DNA of 64,000 nucleotides from CBDDEH01 sp965226865 (GCA_965226865.1 CBDDEH010000004.1:1798001-1862000); one strand, 5' to 3'; positions 27,478 to 36,640 are shown, numbered from the stretch's first letter. Notes: generated by a model from the sequence alone, not told the origin. A program made the numbers and translations.

Positions 27478-28539
27478 TCAGTGCTCTGTCTCGACGGGAT
27501 TGCCGGCTTCTATCCAACCGTTGGTGCCTCCGGCCAGGTTGGTGACACGGGTGTGGCCGACGGCTTTTAGGAAGCCAGCCGAGCGCAAGGAACGATTCCC
27601 TGTGGCACACACGACGAGCACGTCACGGTCCTTTGGCACCTCTGCCAAACGTCGCGCTAGGTCCGCTTGAGGCAGAGAAAGTGCGCCCGGAATGCGACCT
27701 TTGGCATATTCCCACGGGCCCCGCACGTCAAGGACGCAGGCCTGGCGCTCCCGGAGCCAAGCTGCCGCTTCAACGGCCTCGATACTAGGTATTTCCGGGT
27801 CGTGCGCCACCTGCGGCCAAGAATAGCTGGCCTCGCCACGGTTAGCCGCGAGGATGGAGGTCATGTTGAGGGGCTGTGACGGGGGCTGGGAGGCATATTG
27901 GAGGAATTCTTGCTCAGAAAGCTGCAACGCTAGGTTGAAGCGTCGCTCGAAGCCGATGGTACTACTAGGACGACCACACATGCCTTTGCCGCACGACCCT
28001 TCGAAGTGGGCAGGGAACACCTCGACATAGTCCTCTAGCTGAAGTAGCTTCTGGATGCTTTGATACTGCTGTCTGGCCCCTTCTGGTCCGCCGAAGTCCG
28101 GCCGCCCCACATCGCCCACGAACAGTGAGTCCCCACTGAGCACCATGGACGGCTCGGGGCTTCGCGGTGGATTAACCACTAGCAGCGACAGCCCCTCGGG
28201 GCGGTGCCCCGGCGTGTGAACCACTCGGAGAATAACCTGGCCGAGGGAAATCGTGTCGCCATCCTGCAACGGCTGGAAGGGAAAGAGAATATCGGCCTCC
28301 TCATGCAGGTAGAGTTGTGCGCCCGTCGCCGCAGCCAAGTCCCGGTTGCCTGAGACGTGGTCAGCATGCAAATGGGTATCAATAACGGCGACGATCTTGT
28401 ATTCGCGCTCGGCGGCCAGGTCGAGGTACTGCTGCACGTCCCGGTGAGGATCAATCACCGCTGCCTCCCGCGAGTCCCGGGAGGCGATGAGGTAGGAGGA
28501 GCAGCCGAGGTCGTCGTGAAGGAACTGCTTGAAATACAT
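27478..28539 (-). CDS. MBL-fold persulfide dioxygenase-like / rhodanese fusion
   Basis: Residues 1-230 are a metallo-beta-lactamase fold of the ETHE1/GloB type: THLHADHVSGNR (metal ligands), HTPGHRPEG, LSGDSLFVGDVGRPD and FPAHFEGSCGKG. Residues about 255-350 are a rhodanese domain with the active-site Cys in VVCATGNRSLRSAG. Such fusions oxidise glutathione or related persulfide to sulfite and transfer sulfane sulfur. A second rhodanese gene lies 83 bp upstream on the same strand, so a sulfide/persulfide handling unit is likely. Confidence 0.87.
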   Translation of the reverse strand: MYFKQFLHDDLGCSSYLIASRDSREAAVIDPHRDVQQYLDLAAEREYKIVAVIDTHLHADHVSGNRDLAAATGAQLYLHEEADILFPFQPLQDGDTISLGQVILRVVHTPGHRPEGLSLLVVNPPRSPEPSMVLSGDSLFVGDVGRPDFGGPEGARQQYQSIQKLLQLEDYVEVFPAHFEGSCGKGMCGRPSSTIGFERRFNLALQLSEQEFLQYASQPPSQPLNMTSILAANRGEASYSWPQVAHDPEIPSIEAVEAAAWLRERQACVLDVRGPWEYAKGRIPGALSLPQADLARRLAEVPKDRDVLVVCATGNRSLRSAGFLKAVGHTRVTNLAGGTNGWIEAGNPVETEH

Positions 28540-28622
28540 GTCGTCTCCTTTTTAGCTTCTCAGAAGCTATGGATCACAAGTTCGCTGCGGGACGAGCGTA
28601 TCTAGGCAACGCCTTTTTGACC

Positions 28623-29267
28623 TTAAGGGTCCTCGCCGTAGGAAGTAGGGTGGTTTCTCTCGATCCAGGTGGGGGTGCCGTCTTCCACATTATACAGGCT
28701 CTCAGACGGGTATCCCATGGTTGACGCTATCTCGCAGGCTCGCCCGGCGCGCCTCCCAGTCGCGCAGATGAACAGGAGCGTCTTATCTCGTGGGAGTTCA
28801 TCTATCCTACTCTGGAGGTCGTCAACGGGTATATGGATAGCGCCCTTGACATGCCCCGTCACCCACTCATCGTCGCCGCGCACGTCGACTATCGCGGTGC
28901 CTTCTTTCTCCCTTTCGAGCATCCGTGCAGCTTCGTCTGAGTTCACACGTGAATATGGTTCGTCTTGCCTGGCCATAGTCAAGCCCACACTGCATGTGCC
29001 CCCTTCTACCACCTCCTCACAGGTGACGCCAGCCGTAATCTCTACCAAGCCAGCCTGAGCAAAGGGGGGCATAAACCCTTCCACCTTTTGCCTGTTCTCG
29101 GCTTCCAGAATCGCGACAAAGGTGTGACCTCCTGCCATTTTCCCATGAATGTTGATACCCATTTGGGAGGCGTTGGCCTCTGATATGTGCTGCAACAGCA
29201 CGGGGCCCATTTTTGGGGTGGGGCACGTCTCTTCGGTATGCTCGTGTCGTACGAGAAATAGACTCAT
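28623..29267 (-). CDS. Rhodanese-domain protein with N-terminal small alpha/beta domain
   Basis: Residues 1-105 (MSLFLVRHEHTEETCPTPKM...) form a ferredoxin-like domain like DUF3303-type proteins. Residues 110-214 are a rhodanese with active-site Cys in FICATGRRAGRA. Several extra Cys (CPTP, VTCEEV, GTCSVG) occur between. It probably carries sulfane sulfur together with the downstream MBL-rhodanese fusion, with which it is co-directional. The 320 bp upstream hold no gene. Confidence 0.75.
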   Translation of the reverse strand: MSLFLVRHEHTEETCPTPKMGPVLLQHISEANASQMGINIHGKMAGGHTFVAILEAENRQKVEGFMPPFAQAGLVEITAGVTCEEVVEGGTCSVGLTMARQDEPYSRVNSDEAARMLEREKEGTAIVDVRGDDEWVTGHVKGAIHIPVDDLQSRIDELPRDKTLLFICATGRRAGRACEIASTMGYPSESLYNVEDGTPTWIERNHPTSYGEDP

Positions 29268-29586
29268 GATTCCTCCTAACTTCGCTCCCGCAAGGGGTGG
29301 GGGTCTTTAACTAACGTTTCCCATTTCAACTGGTTTGCGCCCAAGTGAACTAAGCACGATTATAATTATAGCTCGACACCTTGACAATCTCACATCACCG
29401 CTGTAGGCAAAACAGTGGAGCCAAAACGTCAGGAAGTGCAGCCCTTCCTTTAGCTTCACTCTCGGACTTCCCCCCCCTTCTGCATTTTCCCTGTGCTATT
29501 GTTATGGCGATTGGGACTGAAGAAAAGTTCCGGGGGTTCCAGATGCGGCTGTTCAAACTCGGCGCTAGCAAGAATAGGGAGTCCGA

Positions 29587-29955
29587 ATGAGGAATTTCGT
29601 ATTAGTGGCGGCCCTGACGCTGGGAGCCCTGCTCTCCGCCTGTGGCGGTGGCTCCGGTCCGGAGGCGACTGTGAGGGAGTACTTCCGCAGCCTGGAGGCC
29701 AGCGATCCGGAACGGCTGGCCGCCACCTTCCTGCCAGAATTTGGCGAGGGCATCGAGGACGCCGCCTTGCCGGACATCGATATCAAGAATCTCACTATCG
29801 AGATCATTTCGGAGGCCCCTGATACCGCCGAGGTCGCAGTCGGGTACGATGTGGACTTCCCCTCGGAGGTGCACGTCGATGTGAGGATCGTGCTGAAACA
29901 GCGGGAAGGCCAGTGGCTGATCTCCAGCTTCGCACCGGTGCCCGCGGACGCTTGA
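29587..29955 (+). CDS. Small lipoprotein, NTF2-like fold candidate
   Basis: A signal peptide with lipobox LLSACGGG (Cys at residue 19) precedes GPEATVREYFRSLEASDPER, the opening helix of DUF4878/NTF2-like lipoproteins, and a final EGQWLISSFAPV strand typical of the same fold. 122 residues. It would be anchored on the outside of the membrane. The start follows AGGGAGTCCGA. Confidence 0.7.
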   Translation: MRNFVLVAALTLGALLSACGGGSGPEATVREYFRSLEASDPERLAATFLPEFGEGIEDAALPDIDIKNLTIEIISEAPDTAEVAVGYDVDFPSEVHVDVRIVLKQREGQWLISSFAPVPADA

Positions 29956-29993
29956 TCTCCACGTCCGCTGCTTTGAAAATGGGCCTAGGTCAA

Positions 29994-30240
29994 TTATGTG
30001 GCTTCAGAAGCTCGCTTGTTCAACTCTGTCTGAGTAATGAACCAGACAGCAGGCGAAAAGACCAGCCACAGGATGAATATAATCCATTTGTTCATGGTTC
30101 CGTCTGTCAGCGCTTCCACACCCCCGCCCTGCTTATAGTAAGCATACACGTTGATCAAAGGGAGAAGGGTAGATGCCATAAATACCAAGGGCAATAACCA
30201 TCAGAACAACTTGCATCACCATATTACGTCGCTTGATCAT
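29994..30240 (-). pseudogene. DUF4234-like small membrane protein, internally deleted
   Basis: From ATG 30240 the frame reads MIKRRNMVMQVVLMVIALGI YGIY, the start of DUF4234 proteins, and then goes out of frame. In the second frame LPLINVYAYYKQGGGVEALT and IIFILWLVFSPAVWFITQTE follow, the C-terminal half of the same family. About 30 residues between the halves are missing, so the gene is broken. Confidence 0.55.
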
Positions 30241-30619
30241 TCCCACTGGTTAGGTCATTCGATACCTCCTTCAGCAAGATGCAGCCATTCCACCAAATTA
30301 TCGAACGGCAGTCAACCCCTATCGTCGCCGAACCAATCCGGCCTTCTGGGAGCCCCACTCCGTTCAATCATCGTTTCGCACCGGTGCAAGTTCACACTGT
30401 ATCTGGGTGATAACGCCACCACGACAGAAGCGCTGGAAGCTGTGATGGGCCAACAGTTCGCCGGAGGGTAAGAGTAGACCGCCCTGTCATTCAACAATAG
30501 GCAGGCACATTCAAGATGAGCGCCATTAACCAGGTGGCGCTCATTGATTTATTCGTACGGACAGTATTCATAGAGCGGGGTCCTTATTTTACGCAGCCAG
30601 CGCCATTATCAACCCGTGT
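30241..30619. other. Non-coding stretch with gene scrap and a hairpin
   Basis: No intact gene is seen. Around 30390-30470 the plus strand can be read TLYLGDNATTTEALEAVMGQ and QFAGG, weakly like the C-terminal part of DUF1326-type proteins, but it lacks a start. At 30516-30544 arms ATGAGCGCCA and TGGCGCTCAT flank a 9-nt loop and are followed by TGATTTATT, a plausible terminator. Confidence 0.4.
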
Positions 30620-30700
30620 TGCCGGGGGAGTTCGACCCTGCTCCGTCTCCACCTGAAACACGGATCAGTGGCCTCCGGACCCCCCGGAAGCCTTTCTTTT
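30620..30700 (+). repeat. tRNA/tmRNA-like 3' end plus terminator, copy 1
   Basis: GGGAG (30626-30630), the T-loop TTCGACC (30631-30637), then CCGTCTCC, A and CCT (30654) have the shape of the T-arm, acceptor strand and CCA end of a tRNA-like molecule. The A73 and the U three bases before it fit alanine identity (tRNA-Ala or tmRNA), but 13 rather than 12 bases separate loop and A73. Hairpin GGCCTCCGG / CCGGAAGCC (30670-30692) followed by TTTCTTTT is its terminator. No 5' half of the RNA gene is present. Confidence 0.55.
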
Positions 30701-30778
30701 ATAAGGATTACGTCACTACCATCCCTGGTTGTCGCCATCTCGAACAAGGGCGTGAGGCCAGTAGATCAGTGGCGGTAG

Positions 30779-30901
30779 TCACAATCTGCGCTCGGCCTCG
30801 TCAATCGGACTGTCGTTCGCGCTCATGTCGCGCCTTCGCATGAATCCGTTCTCGTCGAATTCCCAGTGTTCGTTTCCGTGGGTGCGATACCACTGGCCAG
30901 A
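30779..30901 (-). pseudogene. C-terminal scrap of DUF1348 (NTF2/SnoaL-like) gene, copy 1
   Basis: The minus strand reads SGQWYRTHGNEHWEFDENGF then MRRRDMSANDSPIDEAERRL and stop at 30781-30779. This is the conserved C-terminal end of DUF1348 proteins. It converges on the terminator of the RNA 3' end. Similarity to the copy at 42734 ends sharply at 30901, so this is a truncated duplicate. Between 30902 and 31126 only non-coding or unrecognised sequence is seen. Confidence 0.6.
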
Positions 30902-31126
30902 GTAGAACTAGACCGTGAACACGGACCTGAGATGGATTGCTCAAGGCCAATGGAGCCCCGATGATGGCACCGAGGTAGTACACCTGGGCCACCCCGACAA
31001 CTCGCAACCCGAGGAACAAGTCCAACTGCCGCTATCTAAATGGCGGGGCGTTCTACTTTTTGGGAATGGCTAAAGGATTCACAGGCCTGTGTTTGCAGTT
31101 TCCAGGGCAAGCCAGACCGTTGCCGG

Positions 31127-31840
31127 TCAGCTACTGGCTTTTCTCACATAGAAGACGCAGTGATCAACCGGTTTGGGGTCTGTGAAATACATGATCCCAC
31201 CAAGATGGGACGGACTATCCGCTGCTACCAAATCCAGGTTAAGTGTTTTCAGCTGCTCCAATATTTCGTGCTCGTCGTAGAGTTGAAACGAACGTTCTGC
31301 GTCGTAATCTTTGTCGTAGACCGAAATTATCCCTTTCCCGTTCTTGAACATGAACTGGAGTATCCCACCGGGCTTTAACACTCTCGCCAGGTCAACGAGG
31401 GTAACATCGCGCAGGGCCTCAGGCTCTATGTGCTGAATAACTGCGTTGCAAATGACGAAATCGAAGGTCTCATCCTCGAATTCCAATGGGTATCTGAGGT
31501 CTGAAACAAAGACCCTGTTGGCGATCTCGGGATGAAGCTCTTTCGCAACCTCTATATTTTCCTCCACCGCATCAACCCCATAAATATCAAACCCTTTGCT
31601 CCAAAGGTTATAAACGTCCCGAGCCCCCGCGCCGCAGCCAGCGTCCAGGCCACGCCTGCCGGATACTATCTTAGTCAGAAACTCCAGCAGGTCCAGGTCA
31701 GATTTCAAGGCTTCTTGCGATGACTTTATATAAACTGACTGGATCAGTTGGTGGGCGACATCTGAATAGCGTTTGGCATGGGACCTGTAGAACTCTTCCG
31801 AGTAGTCCACTGGACTTTCACTGCTTTGGAACTCGAACAT
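31127..31840 (-). CDS. Class I SAM-dependent methyltransferase
   Basis: The 237-residue protein has motif I GLDAGCGAGARD at about residue 80, the acidic residue after strand 2 (IYGVDA), motif FDFVICNAVIQHIEPEAL and LARVLKPGGILQFMF. The order is typical of small-molecule or N/O-methyltransferases (Methyltransf_11). An AGGAGGAG site precedes the ATG. It is the last gene of the five-gene minus-strand cluster with an aminotransferase, a cytidylyltransferase-like enzyme and a NUDIX protein. The acceptor is inferred to be an amino-alcohol phosphate, but this is only a hypothesis. Confidence 0.8.
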   Translation of the reverse strand: MFEFQSSESPVDYSEEFYRSHAKRYSDVAHQLIQSVYIKSSQEALKSDLDLLEFLTKIVSGRRGLDAGCGAGARDVYNLWSKGFDIYGVDAVEENIEVAKELHPEIANRVFVSDLRYPLEFEDETFDFVICNAVIQHIEPEALRDVTLVDLARVLKPGGILQFMFKNGKGIISVYDKDYDAERSFQLYDEHEILEQLKTLNLDLVAADSPSHLGGIMYFTDPKPVDHCVFYVRKASS

Positions 31841-31882
31841 AGGCTCCTCCTGATGATGCCCCTCAATGTCTAACGTTGCAGT

Positions 31883-32500
31883 CTAATCGAAAACTGTGGG
31901 ACTTTGCGGACACTCACGTAGCTGGAAAAGCCGGTCTAGCTGCGCGGGTGTGACTCTATAACGGGACAGATCAGGAAGCTCGTTTCGACCGAAGAAGGCC
32001 ACCATGTCTGTTTCAACGCTTTTTTGGGGAGAGCCGCCGGTCAATTCGCAGAGGAAGAAGATCATGTATACAGAGAAGGGATACGGTGGGTGCTTGTGGC
32101 GCGCTCTATCATAAAGTGCCAGCAATTTCACCGCGTCCGTATGGTATCCAGACTCCTCGTAAACTTCACGTACCACGGCCTCGCTGGCTGACTCGTTGAC
32201 GTCGGCCCACCCACCAGGTACGGTCCACATTCCGTCGTCTAGCTCCCTCACTAGCAGAAGTCTGTCTTTCTGGAACACCACACCTCGGACGTCCACCTTA
32301 GGTGTGGCGTGACCCCGCTCTCTCGCAAACAGATCTCTGATCTGGGTCACATCGGTGCCTGTATGCTCACCCAGAATCTCAGTAGCGATTTCCCGGACGG
32401 CAGTGTAACGCTCAATGTCAAAGGCTTCCTTCGAGTATTCCAACCCGTTTTGTGAGATGGAAGCAAGTCTCTTGGACCACTCGATCCACTTCGGTTCCAT
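31883..32500 (-). CDS. NUDIX hydrolase with N-terminal helical domain (CDP-choline pyrophosphatase-like)
   Basis: The 205-residue protein has an N-terminal ~65-residue helical region (KWIEWSKRLASISQNGLEYS, FDIERYTAVREIATEIL) like the Nudix_hydro_N domain of CDP-Chase, and then VDVRGVVFQKDRLLLVRE. The NUDIX box spans GGWADVNESASEAVVREVYE and ESGY (G-x5-E-x7-REUxEExG pattern). CDP-Chase of Bacillus cereus cleaves CDP-choline, which fits the cytidylyltransferase-like enzyme encoded two genes upstream. Substrate assignment remains inference. Confidence 0.82.
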   Translation of the reverse strand: MEPKWIEWSKRLASISQNGLEYSKEAFDIERYTAVREIATEILGEHTGTDVTQIRDLFARERGHATPKVDVRGVVFQKDRLLLVRELDDGMWTVPGGWADVNESASEAVVREVYEESGYHTDAVKLLALYDRARHKHPPYPFSVYMIFFLCELTGGSPQKSVETDMVAFFGRNELPDLSRYRVTPAQLDRLFQLRECPQSPTVFD

Positions 32501-32587
32501 GAATTGCCTCTCCGATTGGGATAGCTGTTTCGATTGGCTCTGAAACGAGCCGCTGTAAGACTAATTAAGGACCCGTGGACAGGTTAG

Positions 32588-33325
32588 CTAGCGTGTTTTT
32601 AGTTCGAACTCCAGCGGCAGGTCATTCATGTCCAGCTCGGTATCCATGGTACCAGAGCGACCCTTTTGGATGAGTAGAACTGACATACAAACCTCGGGAT
32701 AGGGCGTAGCCGCCATTGGCGAAACGTCATGGAAATAGCCAGTGCCCTTTAGTGCTTCAGGCTTGGGAGCCAATCCCAGGATATAGCTCACAACCCGGTC
32801 AACATCGCAGACTACATAGGGGACCGTGGCCTCCTCTACTTCATTATCGAACTTTATCCGATAGTAAGACTGGTCAACGTCGAGCATATTTCCGATGCCT
32901 TTCAATAGCCTCATGTCGACCAGAACGAACCGGTTGGAAACCCTGTACATCTCCTTCAGTATCTCTTCATACCGGTGCTCAATCACCAGTACACTGGTGC
33001 AATGAACAAGGTCGAAGCTGTTATCATCGAAAGGTATCTTCATCCCGTCGGTAACCTGAAACTGAGCCTCGGAGTACTTGTTCTTGGCCAGTTCTATCGC
33101 AGGCTCAGAAATGTCTATACCGGTATATTCAATAGAAGGTTCCAGTGACCTCATGATGTTGAAGAAACCGCCGGATGCGCATCCCACATCCAGGACCTTA
33201 GCGCCTGGAAACAACACTCGCGGCAGGAACACCTTCTCAGACGGATACAGGTCAGAGACCTCCTGTCGATGCTGAGAGTAGAAGTCAATTGCACTGGTCT
33301 TTGACCAGGCTTTAGCGGTATCCAT
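32588..33325 (-). CDS. Class I SAM-dependent methyltransferase
   Basis: The 245-residue protein has motif I VLDVGCASGGFFNIM near residue 45, TGIDISEPAIELA, and FDLVHCTSVLVIEHRYEEIL. A ~90-residue C-terminal region with RIKFDNEVEEATVPYVVCDV differs from the other methyltransferase of the cluster, so the two are not recent duplicates. A good AGGAGGAG ribosome site precedes the ATG. It lies between the nucleotidyltransferase and NUDIX genes, with 80-90 bp gaps. Confidence 0.82.
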   Translation of the reverse strand: MDTAKAWSKTSAIDFYSQHRQEVSDLYPSEKVFLPRVLFPGAKVLDVGCASGGFFNIMRSLEPSIEYTGIDISEPAIELAKNKYSEAQFQVTDGMKIPFDDNSFDLVHCTSVLVIEHRYEEILKEMYRVSNRFVLVDMRLLKGIGNMLDVDQSYYRIKFDNEVEEATVPYVVCDVDRVVSYILGLAPKPEALKGTGYFHDVSPMAATPYPEVCMSVLLIQKGRSGTMDTELDMNDLPLEFELKTR

Positions 33326-33416
33326 TGGGACTCCTCCTATTCAAGTTCCACAACCTTTAGTGTATTCTGTTTGCCACTCGCAGCCCATATACGTAACCAG
33401 GTTTATCCAGAATATA

Positions 33417-34169
33417 TCAACTTCTCGCAGGGGCCCTAGCTGGGAACAGCTTCTCCGCCGCGTTCAGGTCGGATATTGAATCAATTTCCGCCCATTTGTG
33501 ATTAGCGGAGGGTAAGACATTCAAACGGAGCCGCCCTTGGGCAACCAGCTCGGCAAACACCGCTTCATAATATTGGTCAGTCCTTTGGCCGTCCATAAAC
33601 CTGGCCATCTCAGGGAACACTTGGGTTCTTAAAGCATCTCCAGAGAGTTTATATATATTCACCGTCTTCAAAGCCCGACCGTAATCGAAATCAGGCCCCT
33701 GGTTCACTTTCAGGACCATCGAGTCCACTACCCCGTCCTCGACAAGTATGACGGTACCGTCCATGTCGGGCTTGTAACTGTCGACCACTGCCACGTTGGA
33801 GTCCACAGATCTGACCAGATTCCTCAGCATGACCGGATCGAAGATCAAGTCCCCTTCCAGAAGGAGAATGTCTTCGTCCAGCTTTTCCCGGGCCAACCAA
33901 AGAGAATAGATGTTGTTGGTCTCGGCAAATCTCCGGTTCTCCACGTATGACAGCGCGACTCCACCATACTCAGTACCGAAATGACTGCGAATCTGACCGG
34001 CGCGATAACCGACCACCAGCACACAGCTGCGCACACCGGCCTCTTCTAGTGCCTCGAGTTGGTATTCCATCACCGGTTTACCGTGAACGCAAACCAGACA
34101 TTTGGGACAGTTATCGGTGAGCCAGCGTAGCCTTGATCCTGTCCCAGCCGCTAGAATCACTGCTTTCAA
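33417..34169 (-). CDS. Nucleotidyltransferase, CTP:phosphocholine cytidylyltransferase-like
   Basis: The 250-residue protein starts MKAVILAAGTGSRLRWLTDN then CPKCLVCVHGKPVMEYQL, the nucleotide-binding loop and Lys of sugar/choline nucleotidyltransferases. ENRRFAETNNIYSLWLAREK and LLLEGDLIFDPVML are features of LicC-type and of aminotransferase-linked cytidylyltransferases. WAEIDSISDLNAAEKLF ends it. The start overlaps the aminotransferase stop by 4 bp (ATGA). In other bacteria these two activities are fused in one chain, which supports a joint pathway making an activated amino-alcohol or aminophosphonate. Confidence 0.82.
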   Translation of the reverse strand: MKAVILAAGTGSRLRWLTDNCPKCLVCVHGKPVMEYQLEALEEAGVRSCVLVVGYRAGQIRSHFGTEYGGVALSYVENRRFAETNNIYSLWLAREKLDEDILLLEGDLIFDPVMLRNLVRSVDSNVAVVDSYKPDMDGTVILVEDGVVDSMVLKVNQGPDFDYGRALKTVNIYKLSGDALRTQVFPEMARFMDGQRTDQYYEAVFAELVAQGRLRLNVLPSANHKWAEIDSISDLNAAEKLFPARAPARS

Positions 34170-35281
34170 GAGATCACCTCACCAACTTTTGCCGTTAGTC
34201 GACCATCTACCGAGGGAGAAAGGTCCTGAAGAGCCTTCAACAGGCGGTCGTTGTCTTCGTCAGTGCGACTGGCAAAGCGAATGAAACGATCGTCAAGCCC
34301 GTCTTTTGAACCGCAGTCGTTTATCAATATCCTGGCGTGTTCGAAGAGGCGGCCGGTTAGCTCTTGGGCCGTGAACCCATAGAGGACCCAACACAAGATG
34401 AAGTTACCCTGGGTTGGGTAGGGATAGAGATAGGAGACCTCCTCGAGTCCCCTAAGCAACCTATCGGTGGATGCCCGCACCCTGTGACAGGAGTTTTCAT
34501 ACTCCGGTAGGTAATCTCCCATCTCTTCAAAGAAAAACTGGGCCAGGGAGTTGATGTTCCAAATCGGCAGGTCACTCCGCAAAGCCTCAATCCAAGCAGA
34601 GCTACCTGCGGCAGCATAACCCAGCCTGAGCCCTGGGATGCCATAATTCTTGGAGAGGCTTTTAATTATCATCAGATTGGGGTACTGATAGATCAAGTCT
34701 ATAGCAGATGGGTCTACCTCCGCGTCCACGAAATCCATGAAGGACTCGTCAACGAGAATAAGGTCCAAATCAGTCATAGTGTTCAGAAAGTGGACAAGCT
34801 CTTCCTTGGATACGTAACCACCCGTGGGGTTATTGGGACGGATTAGCAGGGCTGAGTTCGAGTTGGTCGTCCTGACATGACTAATGAACTCATCGATGTC
34901 CAGTGTGAACCGCCTTGCGATAGAAAAGGGGCTGACTTGCTTTCCTTGGACCTTGGCTCTGTTGGTGAACTCGTCAAACGTCGGCACCGGTACCGCTAGG
35001 TTTTTAACGAACCTGGCAATGATGAAGTTTATAAGCTCACTGGCTCCGTTGGCGACCACAACCTCTTTGTGGGTGAGGTTCAGGTTCCGGGCCAAGACTG
35101 ATGACAGATACCAGTTAGTAGATGGATACGACTTGATCAAGACACGTAGGTTTGCCTGCATAGCCTCAAGGAGCCGCTCCGACGGAAAATAGGGATTGGT
35201 CATATAACAGAAGTCATCGACCTGATGCGCCCAATAACCTCCGTATAGGGAAGAAAGGTTATCAACTTCTTTTTGTTCCAT
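34166..35281 (-). CDS. Fold-type I PLP aminotransferase/decarboxylase (HisC/CobD-like)
   Basis: The 371-residue protein has the class I/II aminotransferase core: ANGASELINFI, RPNNPTGGYVS, LVDESFMDFVD and the PLP lysine in IIKSLSKNYGIPGLRLGYAA. It resembles histidinol-phosphate aminotransferase and the CobD type that decarboxylates threonine phosphate. No histidine or cobalamin genes are nearby. ATG 35281 is chosen for the GGAGGGAGTC just upstream. As the first gene of the cluster, it would make the amino or amino-alcohol phosphate that the overlapping cytidylyltransferase gene product activates. Confidence 0.82.
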   Translation of the reverse strand: MEQKEVDNLSSLYGGYWAHQVDDFCYMTNPYFPSERLLEAMQANLRVLIKSYPSTNWYLSSVLARNLNLTHKEVVVANGASELINFIIARFVKNLAVPVPTFDEFTNRAKVQGKQVSPFSIARRFTLDIDEFISHVRTTNSNSALLIRPNNPTGGYVSKEELVHFLNTMTDLDLILVDESFMDFVDAEVDPSAIDLIYQYPNLMIIKSLSKNYGIPGLRLGYAAAGSSAWIEALRSDLPIWNINSLAQFFFEEMGDYLPEYENSCHRVRASTDRLLRGLEEVSYLYPYPTQGNFILCWVLYGFTAQELTGRLFEHARILINDCGSKDGLDDRFIRFASRTDEDNDRLLKALQDLSPSVDGRLTAKVGEVIS

Positions 35282-35293
35282 GACTCCCTCCAT

Positions 35294-36241
35294 GGATAAC
35301 CGAGTAGGCGAACATAGGGATTGAGGTGAGAGACCTCACGCGGATCGCCTCCGAGACCTAAGCTGAGGGGCTGACAAGTCCGGGAATGAAAAGGTTGCAA
35401 GAATGGCAGTCGGCAGGAATTGGGAACCTGGAGCTTGAAATGTGTTGTTTGGATACTTCCTTACGGGTTATTTCAACTCTCCCATATTCCCAGGCTTTTC
35501 CGATTGGCTATTTGAAATAGTTGGGCGATAGGAACTGCAGAATAACACTTAGTGGCCGGGATAGCAATTTCGGTCAAGTGTGTCTGGACTGGTCTTGCCC
35601 TGCTCAAACAAAGTCCCCGGCATAGGCAACTAGGTTATCCTGTAAATTGATCGGTATATGACATTGCATTAACCAGATCAGTGCTGCATATTAGATAAAG
35701 GTGGTGCGAAAACCCTGGTTTCTTCCTCCTTATTGGCCTCCTAGCAAAAACGTCTACGCGATCTGATTGCACCACCTGTAAGCCCCCGGCGGGTCCCTCA
35801 GGACACTATCACCCTTTTGGAGAGCTAAGATGGAAGGAATCCTCCAACCTGTGGCGCAACCTACGGCCTAAAGCCTCCTCAAGGATTTGCTCCTCCATCG
35901 CCGGGTTTTACCTGGGTGGGGCCTACGTATTTGTTGCCCACGCTCCCCAGGGCAACAAATAACGAGGATCGGCGGGATTGGCAACGAGAGCTTTCAGAGT
36001 CTCAAGACAACCCCTGCCAGCGTACTGATTATAGGTCCACACTTCGATTATCACGCGTTCCAACCAATAACCGATTAGATTATTGTTGCGGTTAGCCTAC
36101 ACTAACAAGTCACCGAGCATAGCTGGTATACGGTAGGGTAACTATGTTGACTAACTTGCGAGTTACTCTAGGGTACTCAAACTAGCCAAACTGATAGGCA
36201 GTGTTAGGCTACCAAAACCCCTAGACCGTGTTTGAGGTATA
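35294..36241. other. Long non-coding stretch with one strong hairpin
   Basis: About 950 bp without a supportable gene. At 35929-35960 an 11-bp perfect inverted repeat (ATTTGTTGCCC / GGGCAACAAAT) encloses a 10-nt loop but has no T tract. The rest is A/T-richer than its surroundings, with short frames only. It could hold the promoter and leader of the minus-strand cluster, but no clear boxes are seen. Confidence 0.4.
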
Positions 36242-36358
36242 GTTCGACCCTCCCCGGTCTCCACCAGAAACACGGATCAGTTGCCTCCGGACCCCCCCGG
36301 AGGCTTTTCTTTTATAAGGATTACTCGCTGCCCTCCCTGGTTGTCGCTATCTCAAAGC
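36242..36358 (+). repeat. tRNA/tmRNA-like 3' end plus terminator, copy 2
   Basis: TTCGACC followed by CTCCCCGGTCTCC, A and CCA (36264-36266) repeats the T-loop/acceptor end seen at 30631 and 42590. The 5' arm of the T-stem is lost. Perfect hairpin GCCTCCGG / CCGGAGGC (36283-36304) and TTTTCTTTT form the terminator. Identity with copies 1 and 3 continues to about 36358 and then stops. Confidence 0.55.
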
Positions 36359-36587
36359 CAAGTGGCTGAGAGGGCTGAAGACGGCATCCTTATGTCTGCC
36401 GGCAACTCCGGATACAAGACCGGAATCTACGCTGGAGTCCTGGGGGGACCTCAGCGGCCAGGACCCCGGCGCGATGCCGATAGTTGACCCGAAGGAGATA
36501 GACACCGCGTACAACTTGCAAAGGGCCGGGATACTGGGGATAGCATTTCCGCCTGACGAGTCGGTGGCGGCGGCAGAGGTGTACTAG
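36359..36587 (+). pseudogene. Unidentified degenerate coding remnant
   Basis: One frame reads AERAEDGILMSAGNSGYKTG then IYAGVLG. Another frame downstream reads PIVDPKEIDTAYNLQRAGIL then GIAFPPDESVAAAEVY and stop at 36585. Codon-like sequence in two frames suggests an old gene end with a frameshift near 36445. I do not recognise the family. It starts exactly where the copy 2 repeat ends. Confidence 0.35.
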
Positions 36588-36640
36588 ACCATGGGTGGCG
36601 GGAACTAGACTGCCTCATAGGGCTGGTATTCGCTTTTCCG

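Noticed and set aside
36360..36440. tRNA-Ser-like D-arm and variable arm (GTGGCTGAGAGGGCTGAAG and following)
   Set aside because: The stretch reads well as protein (AERAEDGILMSAGNSGYKTG), acceptor and T-arm pairing cannot be completed, and the resemblance is probably chance.
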